DNA of 64,000 bases from Tistrella mobilis. GTDB lineage: Bacteria; Pseudomonadota; Alphaproteobacteria; Tistrellales; Tistrellaceae. Positions 53,297-61,102 of this stretch are shown here, piece by piece. Both the position numbers and the translations under genes were made by a program. The stretch is from contig NZ_JBBIAB010000010.1 in assembly GCF_039634785.1 (NCBI RefSeq), forward strand, positions 152,036 to 216,035. The letters run 5' to 3'. Positions within the stretch are counted from its first letter, which is position 1; the number at the start of each line of letters is the position of its first letter. Under the pieces are notes generated by a model. It worked only from the letters and a program-made list of their open reading frames with translations, had not been told where the DNA came from and did not search any database.

Positions 53297-55618
53297 ATGC
53301 GCGAGATCGAACTCAGGCTGGCGGTCGTCTGCTTCGGCGGCATCTCGCTCGCCGTCTATATTCATGGCGTCACCCGCGAACTGGCCGGGCTGGTCAGGGC
53401 GTCGGAACGTGTCGGCGCCGCCCGCCACGGCCGGCCTGAGGGGCGTCTCGACCCGGTCGAACAGGTCTATGCCGGGCTGCTGGCGGATATCGGCCGCGAC
53501 CGGCCGATCCGGGTGGTGATCGACATCCTGTCCGGCGCTTCGGCCGGCGGCGTCAATGCCGTCACCCTGGCCCGCGCGCTTGCCCATGACCTGACGCTGG
53601 AGCCCCTGCGCGCGCTCTGGCTGGACGGGGCGGATGTCGATGCGCTGACGGCCGAGCGCAACCGCGCCGGCCCGTTTTCCAAGCTGGTGCTGCGACCACT
53701 GCTGCCGATCGCCCGGCGGCTGGCGCTCGGCCCCTCGGCCGCGGCGGAAGCCGATTTCGCCGAAAAGCTCTCGCGCTTCCTGCGGGCCCGCTGGTTCGAA
53801 CCGCCTTTCGACGGACCGGGCCTCGCCGGCCGGTTCTTCGATGCCCTGACCGCCCAGACCCCGGCCGATCCGCATCTGGTCGCCGCCGGTGCGGCGCCAT
53901 CGCTGATGCCGCGGGGCGTGCCGCTCGATCTGGTCGTCACCGCCACCGATTTCCACGGCCATCCCCGCCGGGTGGCGGTGGGCGACCCGCCCTGGGTGAC
54001 CGAGCGCGACCACCGCCACCGGCTGGGTTTCGCCTATCTGCAGGACGGCAGCGGCGTGCGGCGCGATGATTTCGGCCCGGGCAGCCTGCCGGCGCTCGCC
54101 TTCGCCATGCGCGCGACATCATCCTTCCCCGGCGCCTTTCCGCCCGCCCATCTGGCCGAAATCGACGAGGCGCTCGCCGCCCGCGGCCTCGGCTGGCCCG
54201 ACCGGCAGCGCTTCGTCGCCGGCTGCTTTGCGGCCCAGGCGCGCGGCGGGGTGGACCCTGAAAAGATCTGGCTGATCGACGGGGCCGTGCTCGACAACAA
54301 GCCTTTCGGTGCGGCGATCGAGCGGATCCCGGTCCATCCCGCAACCCGGCCGGTGGACCGGCGGCTGGTCTATGTCGACCCGCATCCCCGCGACCATCTG
54401 GCGCTGGAAAACGGCCATCTGCGGGCGCCGGGCTTCCTGGGGGCGATGAAGGCGGCAATGACCGACATCCCCCGCCACGAGCCGATCCGCGACGAGCTGG
54501 AGCACATCGCCGAAGGCAACCGCCGCGCCATCGAGATACAGGATGCACTGAGCCGGACCTGGCGGCGGATCGAGGCCCGGGTCCATGACGTCGCAGGGCC
54601 GGCGCTGGACGCCGGATCCGATGCCGAAGCGGTGGCGATCGCCCGCGAGGCCGGCCACGAGGCCGCGCGTGCCGATGCCGGTTTTACTTATGACGCCTAT
54701 CTGCGGCTCAAGACCGGCCGCGAGATCGAGACGCTGGCCCTGCTGATCGCCCGCATTTCCGGGCTGGCGGGCGATGATGCCGCACCCCTTGCCGGCACGG
54801 CACGGGCCGAGCTGGTCCCCGCCGTGCGCGCCCTGGCCGAGCGCGACGGGCCGGTCGCCTTTCTTCGCCGCTTCGATGCGGCCTTCGCGGGGCGGCGGCT
54901 GCGCTTCCTGCTGCGGGTGGTGAACATGATCGCCGATGGCGACAACCCGCCGCCGCCCGACGCCCTCGCCGGCCTGAAAGCCGATCTTTATGCCCTGCTC
55001 GCCCGGATCGAGCGCAGCGCCGGCGGCGGCGAGGCGGCGGCCGGGGTTGCGGGCCTGACGCCGGAAGAGGCGGCGGGCGAAGTGGCGGGGATGCTGGCGC
55101 TGATCGACGCCACCCGGGCGCTGGATGCGCGGCTGGCCGCGCTGGATGCCGGCAAGGGCTTCGGCCTGATCCACCGCCGCCGGCTGATCGCCGCCCATGT
55201 CGGTTTCGCCTGGCTGGACGTGCTGCTGCTGCCGCTGCTGGACGGCGCCGAACAGGATCCGTCGCAGACCGTGGGCGTGATGCGGATCAGCCCCGACGAT
55301 GCCCGGCTGCTGGAGCCGGGCGGCGCCGCCGCCACGCTGAAGGGCATCGGCATGCAGCATTTCGGCGCCTTCTTCAGCCGGGCCTGGCGCGAGAACGATT
55401 ATCTGTGGGGCCGGCTGCATGGGGCAGAACGCATGGTCGACCTGCTGGTCGATGCCGCGACCAAAGCCGGTGTCGCAACGCCCCCCGATCCGGTGCAGGC
55501 GAAATGCCGGCTGTTTCGTGCAATCCTGGAGATGGAAGCCCCCCATCTGCCGCAGGCGGCCGATCTGATCCGCGACCTGCGTATCCGCATCGATCAGATC
55601 GAGGACAGCCGCGCATGA
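53297..55618 (+). CDS. Large patatin-like protein with DUF3376-type C-terminal region
   Basis: 773 residues. The N-terminus has VCFGGISLAVYIHGVTREL (oxyanion region), the nucleophile Ser82 in LSGASAGGVNAV, and the dyad Asp in LIDGAVLDNKPFG. The remaining 400 residues are helical and match the long patatin-like proteins carrying DUF3376, whose role is unknown. An Fnr/FixK-type site lies upstream. The stop overlaps the next gene in ATGA, so the methyltransferase is translationally coupled. Confidence 0.88.
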   Translation: MREIELRLAVVCFGGISLAVYIHGVTRELAGLVRASERVGAARHGRPEGRLDPVEQVYAGLLADIGRDRPIRVVIDILSGASAGGVNAVTLARALAHDLTLEPLRALWLDGADVDALTAERNRAGPFSKLVLRPLLPIARRLALGPSAAAEADFAEKLSRFLRARWFEPPFDGPGLAGRFFDALTAQTPADPHLVAAGAAPSLMPRGVPLDLVVTATDFHGHPRRVAVGDPPWVTERDHRHRLGFAYLQDGSGVRRDDFGPGSLPALAFAMRATSSFPGAFPPAHLAEIDEALAARGLGWPDRQRFVAGCFAAQARGGVDPEKIWLIDGAVLDNKPFGAAIERIPVHPATRPVDRRLVYVDPHPRDHLALENGHLRAPGFLGAMKAAMTDIPRHEPIRDELEHIAEGNRRAIEIQDALSRTWRRIEARVHDVAGPALDAGSDAEAVAIAREAGHEAARADAGFTYDAYLRLKTGREIETLALLIARISGLAGDDAAPLAGTARAELVPAVRALAERDGPVAFLRRFDAAFAGRRLRFLLRVVNMIADGDNPPPPDALAGLKADLYALLARIERSAGGGEAAAGVAGLTPEEAAGEVAGMLALIDATRALDARLAALDAGKGFGLIHRRRLIAAHVGFAWLDVLLLPLLDGAEQDPSQTVGVMRISPDDARLLEPGGAAATLKGIGMQHFGAFFSRAWRENDYLWGRLHGAERMVDLLVDAATKAGVATPPDPVQAKCRLFRAILEMEAPHLPQAADLIRDLRIRIDQIEDSRA

Positions 55619-56313
55619 CCGACGACCGCCACCGATCGAGCCTCTCTGCCGCCGATGCCGAAGCCTTCGTGGCCGGCGCCACGCTTGCCGCAGCACCGCC
55701 GCTGCTGCCCGAAATCCGCTTGCATCTGGCAAGCGAGATAACCCCACTTTGGGAGGCGACCGAGACCCGGCTGGCCGAAGCCGGCCTGCCGCCGCCCTTC
55801 TGGGCCTTCGCCTGGGCCGGCGGCCAGGCCGTGGCCCGGCTGGTGCTGGACCGGCCCGAGCTGGTGCGGGGCCGGCGGGTGATGGATTTCGCGACCGGCG
55901 GCGGGGTTGCCGCGATCGCGGCCGCCCTTGCCGGCGCGGCACGGGTCGATGCGGTCGACATCGACCCCTTCGCCACGGCGGCGGCGCGGCTGAATGCCCG
56001 CATCAACGGCGCCGACATCGCCACGCTGACCGAAGATCTGGTCGGGCAGCTGCCGCCGCCGGGCAGGCCCGAGGTCGTGATGGCGGGCGATGTCTGCTAC
56101 GAAAAGCCGATGGCGGAACGGGTTTTCGCCTGGCTGCGGGCGCTGGCCGGCGATGGCGTTCTGGTGCTGCTGGGCGATCCCGCCCGCGCCTATGCCCCGC
56201 GCGACGGGGTGGAGGCGCTGGCGGTGATCGACGTGCCAACGGTGATCGAGATCGAGGACAAACCCCAGCGCCGGACCACGGTCTGGCGGGTGCTGCCCGC
56301 CCCCATGGGCTGA
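55615..56313 (+). CDS. Class I methyltransferase, ETF-beta lysine methyltransferase-like
   Basis: 232 residues. Motif I is VMDFATGGGVAAIAAA, post-I VDAVDIDPFA, and motif IV GDVCYEKPMAERVF. The last resembles the GDxFY element of the METTL20/PrmA-like group that methylates lysines in ETF-beta or ribosomal L7/L12 in alphaproteobacteria. The substrate here is inferred only. ATG 55615 overlaps the stop of the patatin gene. Confidence 0.8.
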   Translation: MTDDRHRSSLSAADAEAFVAGATLAAAPPLLPEIRLHLASEITPLWEATETRLAEAGLPPPFWAFAWAGGQAVARLVLDRPELVRGRRVMDFATGGGVAAIAAALAGAARVDAVDIDPFATAAARLNARINGADIATLTEDLVGQLPPPGRPEVVMAGDVCYEKPMAERVFAWLRALAGDGVLVLLGDPARAYAPRDGVEALAVIDVPTVIEIEDKPQRRTTVWRVLPAPMG

Positions 56314-56555
56314 CGACGTCGCAAACATTCCCGCGGCACCAGATTGCGCAGCCGGACCTGAATGCCTAAATATCAGGCGACAGCTCGCGCCGGCAGGCGA
56401 CGCGCGCCATACCGTGCGGACAGATCCGTCCGGCGGCTGGCCGCGCGGCACCGCCCGTTCACCGGGAGGCCCCGCCAGGGGCACCCGGCAGGGGATGCAG
56501 CCCGCCGGCACGCACGCATGGCTTTGACACGAGAGAGCATGAGGAGCATCGAGCG

Positions 56556-57554
56556 GTGAGCCGGATCCTGTACGACCGTCTGGGCGTCGCGTCGACCGCG
56601 AGTGATGCCGAGATCAAATCCGCCTATCGCAAACTGGCCAAGAAATATCACCCGGACAGCCGCCCGGGTGACAAGGCGGCCGAAGAGAAATTCAAGCAGA
56701 TCAGCGCCGCCTGGCACATCCTGGGCGACCCGGCGCAGCGCAAGCGCTATGACGCGGGCGAGATCGACGAGGAAGGCCGCGAGCGCGTTGCCGCCGGTTT
56801 CGGTGGCGGCGGATTCGGAGCCGGCGGCTTCGGCGGTGGACGCAATGCCGGGTTCAGCGGCTTCGAGACCCATTTCGACGGCCGCAATGGCGGCTTCGGC
56901 GGCGGGTTCGCCGACCTGTTCGAGGAAATCCTGGGCGGGCGCGGGCCGCGCGCCGGTGGATTTTCGGACATGGGAGGTGCCGGCATGGGCGGTGCCGGAA
57001 TGGGCGGTCCCGGAAGGGGTGGTCCCGGTATGGGCGGCAGCGTGCCCGACACGGAAGCGCGGATCACGGTCAGCTTCACCGAGGCGGCGCTGGGCGCCAC
57101 CCGGCGGATTTCGCTGAGCGGGGCCGGTGAGCTGGACCTGAAGATCCCCGCCGGCGCCACCGACGGCACCAGGCTGCGCCTGCGCGGCAAGGGCCAGGGC
57201 GGCGGCGACCTGATCGTGCGCCTGGAGGTGGCCCACCATCCGACCTTCCGGCGCGAGGGCAACGACATCCATCTGGACCTGCCGGTGACGCTCGCCGAAG
57301 CGGTGCTGGGGGCCAAGGTCGACGTGCCCACCCTGGACGGCCAGGCCCGGATCACCGTGCCGCCCTTCAGCAGCAGCGGTCGCAAGCTACGGCTGAAGGG
57401 CAAGGGCGTGCCGGCACGCAGCGGCGCGGGCGATCTGTACGTGCATCTGAAGATCGTGCTGCCCGACCAGCCCGACCCGGCGCTTCAGGCCGCGGTCAAG
57501 GACTGGGCCGAGGCCCATCCCCAGCCCGACCCGCGGCGCAACCTTAAGGGCTGA
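56556..57554 (+). CDS. DnaJ/CbpA-like co-chaperone without zinc finger
   Basis: 332 residues. The J domain (2-66) has the HPD motif at 32-34 in KKYHPDSRPGD. A long Gly/Phe then Gly/Met-rich linker follows (about 85-165, GFGGGGFGAGGFGGG and GMGGAGMGG repeats). Two C-terminal substrate-binding domains end the protein. There is no zinc-finger Cys set, so it is of the CbpA class that assists DnaK. The start is GTG 56556. The 242-bp gap upstream contains no other feature I can support. Confidence 0.9.
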   Translation: MSRILYDRLGVASTASDAEIKSAYRKLAKKYHPDSRPGDKAAEEKFKQISAAWHILGDPAQRKRYDAGEIDEEGRERVAAGFGGGGFGAGGFGGGRNAGFSGFETHFDGRNGGFGGGFADLFEEILGGRGPRAGGFSDMGGAGMGGAGMGGPGRGGPGMGGSVPDTEARITVSFTEAALGATRRISLSGAGELDLKIPAGATDGTRLRLRGKGQGGGDLIVRLEVAHHPTFRREGNDIHLDLPVTLAEAVLGAKVDVPTLDGQARITVPPFSSSGRKLRLKGKGVPARSGAGDLYVHLKIVLPDQPDPALQAAVKDWAEAHPQPDPRRNLKG

Positions 57555-57564
57555 CCACCGGCGG

Positions 57565-58266
57565 TCACGCCCCCTGCCCCTCGCGCCCCTCGTGATCCAC
57601 GATCACGGGGGGCCGTTTCGTTGCAGCCAGCGCCAGAACGATCCGCGGCTTTGCATAGGCACGGTCGGCAAAGGCGCCGAGCGCAGGGCGCGAGCCCAGG
57701 CCCAGCCCGACCCAGTCGGCCCGGTGCAGCCAGGCCATCAGCCGCATGTCGGCGACCGACCAGCGCCCGGCCAGGGTCGGCCCGTCTTCGAGCGCCGCCT
57801 CGACCCGGGCCACCCGGTCCTTCAGCACCTGGCGGGCCTGCTCGATCGCCTCGGGCAGATGGCGGGGCGCCAGGCGGCGGAGTGCGATCGACGCCATCAT
57901 CGGCGGCACCAGATCGGTCTCGATCCAGGCCGACCAGTGTTCGGCCACCGCCCGCTCGGCCGGACGCCGCGGCAGCAGCTTCGACGGCTCCGCCGCGGCC
58001 AGGGCCACCAGGATCGCCGCCGCACCGACGATCGGCGCGCCGCCTGCGATCGCCACCACCGGCGGCCGGAAGGCCATGGGGCAGTCGCCCATGAAGGCCG
58101 CGACCGCCGGGTCGATCACCGGATCGGCCGGCGCCAGATCGACCACCGGCCGGCGCAGTTCGGCAAGCGCGAGCGAGACCGCCCCGCCATCGGGCGTGTC
58201 GCCCGGATGAAAGGCGATCGCGCGTGCAGGATTGGCACGGGCGGCGTCGGCAGGCTTGCGGGTCAT
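57565..58266 (-). CDS. Glutathione S-transferase-like protein
   Basis: 233 residues. The C-terminal helical GST domain is visible (LEDGPTLAGRWSVADMRLMA, then LHRADWVG), with a poorly conserved thioredoxin-like N-terminal half lacking an obvious glutathione-binding SNAIL/TRAIL motif. It may be a GST-related scaffold instead of an active transferase. ATG 58266 is chosen over a start 22 codons upstream whose extra residues are not family-like. It lies 16 nt downstream of the SLC13 permease gene. Confidence 0.7.
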   Translation of the reverse strand: MTRKPADAARANPARAIAFHPGDTPDGGAVSLALAELRRPVVDLAPADPVIDPAVAAFMGDCPMAFRPPVVAIAGGAPIVGAAAILVALAAAEPSKLLPRRPAERAVAEHWSAWIETDLVPPMMASIALRRLAPRHLPEAIEQARQVLKDRVARVEAALEDGPTLAGRWSVADMRLMAWLHRADWVGLGLGSRPALGAFADRAYAKPRIVLALAATKRPPVIVDHEGREGQGA

Positions 58267-58282
58267 GACGGGAAAGCGGTCC

Positions 58283-60064
58283 TCAGAGCGGCCAGAACAG
58301 AAGTAGCAGCGGCACCGAGACCGCCGCGACAACGATCTCCAGCGGCAGGCCGACCCGCCAGTAATCGCCGAAATGATAGCCGCCCGGGCCCATGACCAGG
58401 GCGTTGTTCTGGTGCCCGATGGGGGTGAGGAAAGACGAAGACGCGCCGATCGCCACCGCCATCAGGAAGGGATCGGGCGAGACGTCGATGCCCTGGGCGA
58501 CCGCGATCGAAATCGGCGCCATGATCACCGCGGTCGCGGCATTGTTCAGAATGTCGGACAGCGTCATGGTCACGACCAGCAGGGCGGCGAGCAGAACCCA
58601 GACCGGCACGTCGCCGCCGAGACCGACGATGCCGTCGGCGATCAGCCCGGTCACGCCCGTGCTTTCCAGCGCCGCCCCCAGCGGGATCATCGCGCCCAGC
58701 AGCACGATCACCGGCCATTCGATACCGGTATAGAGTTCGCGCACCGGCAGGGCATTGGTCACCACCAGCCCCAGCACGACCATGGCGAAGGCGACCGCCG
58801 CCGGCAGCAGGCCCGAGGCGGCAAGCGCAATGCCGGCGCCGAACAGACCGAGCGCGATCCGTCCCCGGCGCTGGTCGTGCTTGATGATGTCGCGTTCCAC
58901 CAGCGGCAGGCAGCGCAGATCGGCCATCACCGCCTGAAGCCGGCGGGAATCGCCCTGCAGCAGCAGCACGTCGCCGATCTGCATCCGCACCCGTCCGAGA
59001 CGGGAGCGGATGGCGGCGCCTTCGCGCGACAGCGCCAGCAGGTTGATGCCATAGGTCTCGCGCAGGCCCAGCTCGCCCGCATGGCGGCCGATCAGCGGCG
59101 AGCCGACACCCACCACCACTTCGGCCATCACGACATCCTGGGACTGAAGATGTTCGGCCGAGGGGCGTTCGGACGCCGCGAAATCCAGCCCCGCCGCCCG
59201 GGCGCGGCGGGTGATCGCCTCGCTTTCGCCGCGGACCAGCAGCACGTCGCCGGTTGAAATCTTCTGCCGGGCCATGGCGCCGAAAATCCGCCGGTCGTCG
59301 CGGATCAGGCCCACCACCGTCAGATCGCTGTCGGTCCAGGATGCCTCGGCCTCGCCCACCGTCCGGTCGATCAGGCTGGAGCCGGGCTTGACGGTCAGTT
59401 CGGTCATATAGGCACCGACATCCATCAGATCGGCGACGGCCCCCTTGCCCATCCGGTCGCCCGGGATCAGCCGCCAGCCGAGCAGCGCCATATAGACCAG
59501 CCCCGCCAGCGCCGCCGGCAGGCCGACCCAGGCGAAATCGAGCAGATGATAGGGCTCCCCCATCGCCTGGGCGCGAAAACCCGAGACGATGACGTTGGGG
59601 GGCGTGCCGATCAGCGTGACCATGCCGCCCAGCACCGTGGAGAAGGCGAGCGGCATCAGCACGCCGGCCGGCGACCGCCCGGCCTTGGTGGTGCTCTGGA
59701 TGGCGATCGGCATCAGCAGGGCCAATGCGCCCACATTGTTCATGAAGGCCGAAATCACCGCGCCGATGCCGCAGAGAACCAGGATATGGGTAACGGTGTT
59801 GGCCGAGGCCTTGCGCACCAGCCCGGTGAGCGGTTCCAGCGCCCCGGTCAGGGCCAGCGCCCTGCTGATCGCCAGCACGGCGGCGACGGTGATCACCGCG
59901 TCATGGCCGAAGCCCGAGAAGGCCTCTTTGGCCGGGACCAGCCCCAGCACCACGCCTGTCAGCAGCGTGCCCAGGGCTACGAGGTCGTAGCGCGGCCGCC
60001 CGAGCACGAACAGGACCAGCGCGATGACGAGCAGCGCACTGATCAGGATCTGGTCCAGGGTCAT
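58283..60064 (-). CDS. SLC13/DASS-family permease with two RCK_C (TrkA-C) domains
   Basis: 593 residues. Two clusters of membrane helices flank a cytoplasmic region (about 205-385) with two TrkA-C-like domains (ELTVKPGSSLIDRTVGEAE, and VVGVGSPLIGRHAGELGLRE). Conserved transport motifs include FMNNVGALALLMPIA and TLIGTPPNVIVSG in the first half and LSDILNNAATAVIMAP with FLTPIGHQNNALVMGPGGY in the second. Members carry dicarboxylates, sulfate or related anions with Na+. The exact substrate is unknown. It diverges from a GST gene. Confidence 0.92.
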   Translation of the reverse strand: MTLDQILISALLVIALVLFVLGRPRYDLVALGTLLTGVVLGLVPAKEAFSGFGHDAVITVAAVLAISRALALTGALEPLTGLVRKASANTVTHILVLCGIGAVISAFMNNVGALALLMPIAIQSTTKAGRSPAGVLMPLAFSTVLGGMVTLIGTPPNVIVSGFRAQAMGEPYHLLDFAWVGLPAALAGLVYMALLGWRLIPGDRMGKGAVADLMDVGAYMTELTVKPGSSLIDRTVGEAEASWTDSDLTVVGLIRDDRRIFGAMARQKISTGDVLLVRGESEAITRRARAAGLDFAASERPSAEHLQSQDVVMAEVVVGVGSPLIGRHAGELGLRETYGINLLALSREGAAIRSRLGRVRMQIGDVLLLQGDSRRLQAVMADLRCLPLVERDIIKHDQRRGRIALGLFGAGIALAASGLLPAAVAFAMVVLGLVVTNALPVRELYTGIEWPVIVLLGAMIPLGAALESTGVTGLIADGIVGLGGDVPVWVLLAALLVVTMTLSDILNNAATAVIMAPISIAVAQGIDVSPDPFLMAVAIGASSSFLTPIGHQNNALVMGPGGYHFGDYWRVGLPLEIVVAAVSVPLLLLFWPL

Positions 60065-60213
60065 TCAGGTGTCTTTCCGGGCGGCCATGCTTGGGTTCGA
60101 GGGTTGCCGATGCGCCGTCTTCGGTCAACGCTGTTGTGCCGGACGGCTGCTTGTCGCAGGCTTGGCGCACCTCATCTCCCTCTGCAGTTCCATCGAATTC
60201 TCGCGAGGATCGC

Positions 60214-60918
60214 ATGACCAGCCCGATCGACCTGTTCTACTGGCCGACCCCCAATGGATGGAAGATCTCCATCGCGCTTGAGGAACTGGGCCTGCCCTAT
60301 ACGGTCAGGCCGGTCAACATCGGTGCCGGTGATCAGTTCCAGCCCGACTTTCTGAAATTCAGCCCGAACAACAAGATGCCGGCGATCATTGATCCCGAGG
60401 GTCCGGAAGGCCGGCCGATCTCCATCTTCGAATCCGGGGCGATCCTGATCTATCTGGCCGAGAAGACCGGCCGGTTGATGCCGGCCGCCCCCCGCGGCCG
60501 CTATGCCGTGCTGGAGTGGCTGATGTTCCAGATGGGCGGCGTCGGGCCGATGCTGGGCCAGGCACATCATTTCCGCCAGTACGCGCCCGAGAAGATCCAG
60601 TATGCCATCGACCGCTACACCAACGAGGCAGGCCGGCTTTACAACGTGCTGGACAAGCGGCTCTCGGAAACCGAATGGGTCGCGGGCGACGATTATTCCA
60701 TCGCCGACATCGCGATCTTCCCCTGGATCGTGCCGCATGAGCGCCAGGGCCAGTCTTTCGACGAGCGCCCGCATCTGAAGCGCTGGTACGAGACCATGAA
60801 GGCACGGCCCGCGGTCTCCAAGGGGCTGGACGTCGGCAAGGAGCTGCGCAGCGGCAGCGCCACCGACCCCAAGGCCTTCCAGACCCTGTTCGGTGCCGCC
60901 CAGTATCAGAAGCGTTGA
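60214..60918 (+). CDS. Glutathione-dependent disulfide-bond oxidoreductase-like GST (YfcG/YghU type)
   Basis: 234 residues. The N-terminus FYWPTPNGWKISIALEELGL, with SPNNKMPAIIDP and FESGAILIYLAEKTG, matches the Nu-class GST proteins YfcG/YghU, which use two glutathiones to reduce disulfides. GAGGA lies 5 nt before ATG 60214. The last 15 bases, including the stop, are duplicated immediately downstream. Confidence 0.88.
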   Translation: MTSPIDLFYWPTPNGWKISIALEELGLPYTVRPVNIGAGDQFQPDFLKFSPNNKMPAIIDPEGPEGRPISIFESGAILIYLAEKTGRLMPAAPRGRYAVLEWLMFQMGGVGPMLGQAHHFRQYAPEKIQYAIDRYTNEAGRLYNVLDKRLSETEWVAGDDYSIADIAIFPWIVPHERQGQSFDERPHLKRWYETMKARPAVSKGLDVGKELRSGSATDPKAFQTLFGAAQYQKR

Positions 60919-60933
60919 TATCAGAAGCGTTGA
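60904..60933. repeat. 15-bp perfect tandem repeat across a GST stop codon
   Basis: TATCAGAAGCGTTGA occurs twice, at 60904-60918 and 60919-60933. The first ends with the gene's TGA; the second repeats the last four codons and the stop in the same frame, giving a back-up stop 5 codons later. Confidence 0.9.
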
Positions 60934-61102
60934 TGGCCGGCGCGCTGATCCGGGCCCCCGATGACGGCGTAAGTTGAGTGAGACGGTTCGGGGTGTGCCG
61001 ATCGTCACCATCCTGCCTCATCTCCTGGTGCAGGATGGACAGGCCCACCCCACCTCTCTTATCCATCGTCCCGTCGCTGTCCGACCAGGCCGGAGCCCGC
61101 GC

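Noticed and set aside
56362..56559. 65-codon frame before the DnaJ-like gene
   Set aside because: It is Arg-rich, overlaps the dnaJ-like start and has no convincing ribosome-binding site or homology.
57590..57606. Palindrome CGTGATC-CAC-GATCACG considered as a terminator
   Set aside because: It lies inside the GST-like coding sequence and has no T run on either strand.
61008..61038. Hairpin CCATCCTGC/GCAGGATGG after the YfcG-like gene
   Set aside because: A 9-bp stem with no T run; possible but too weak to call a terminator.
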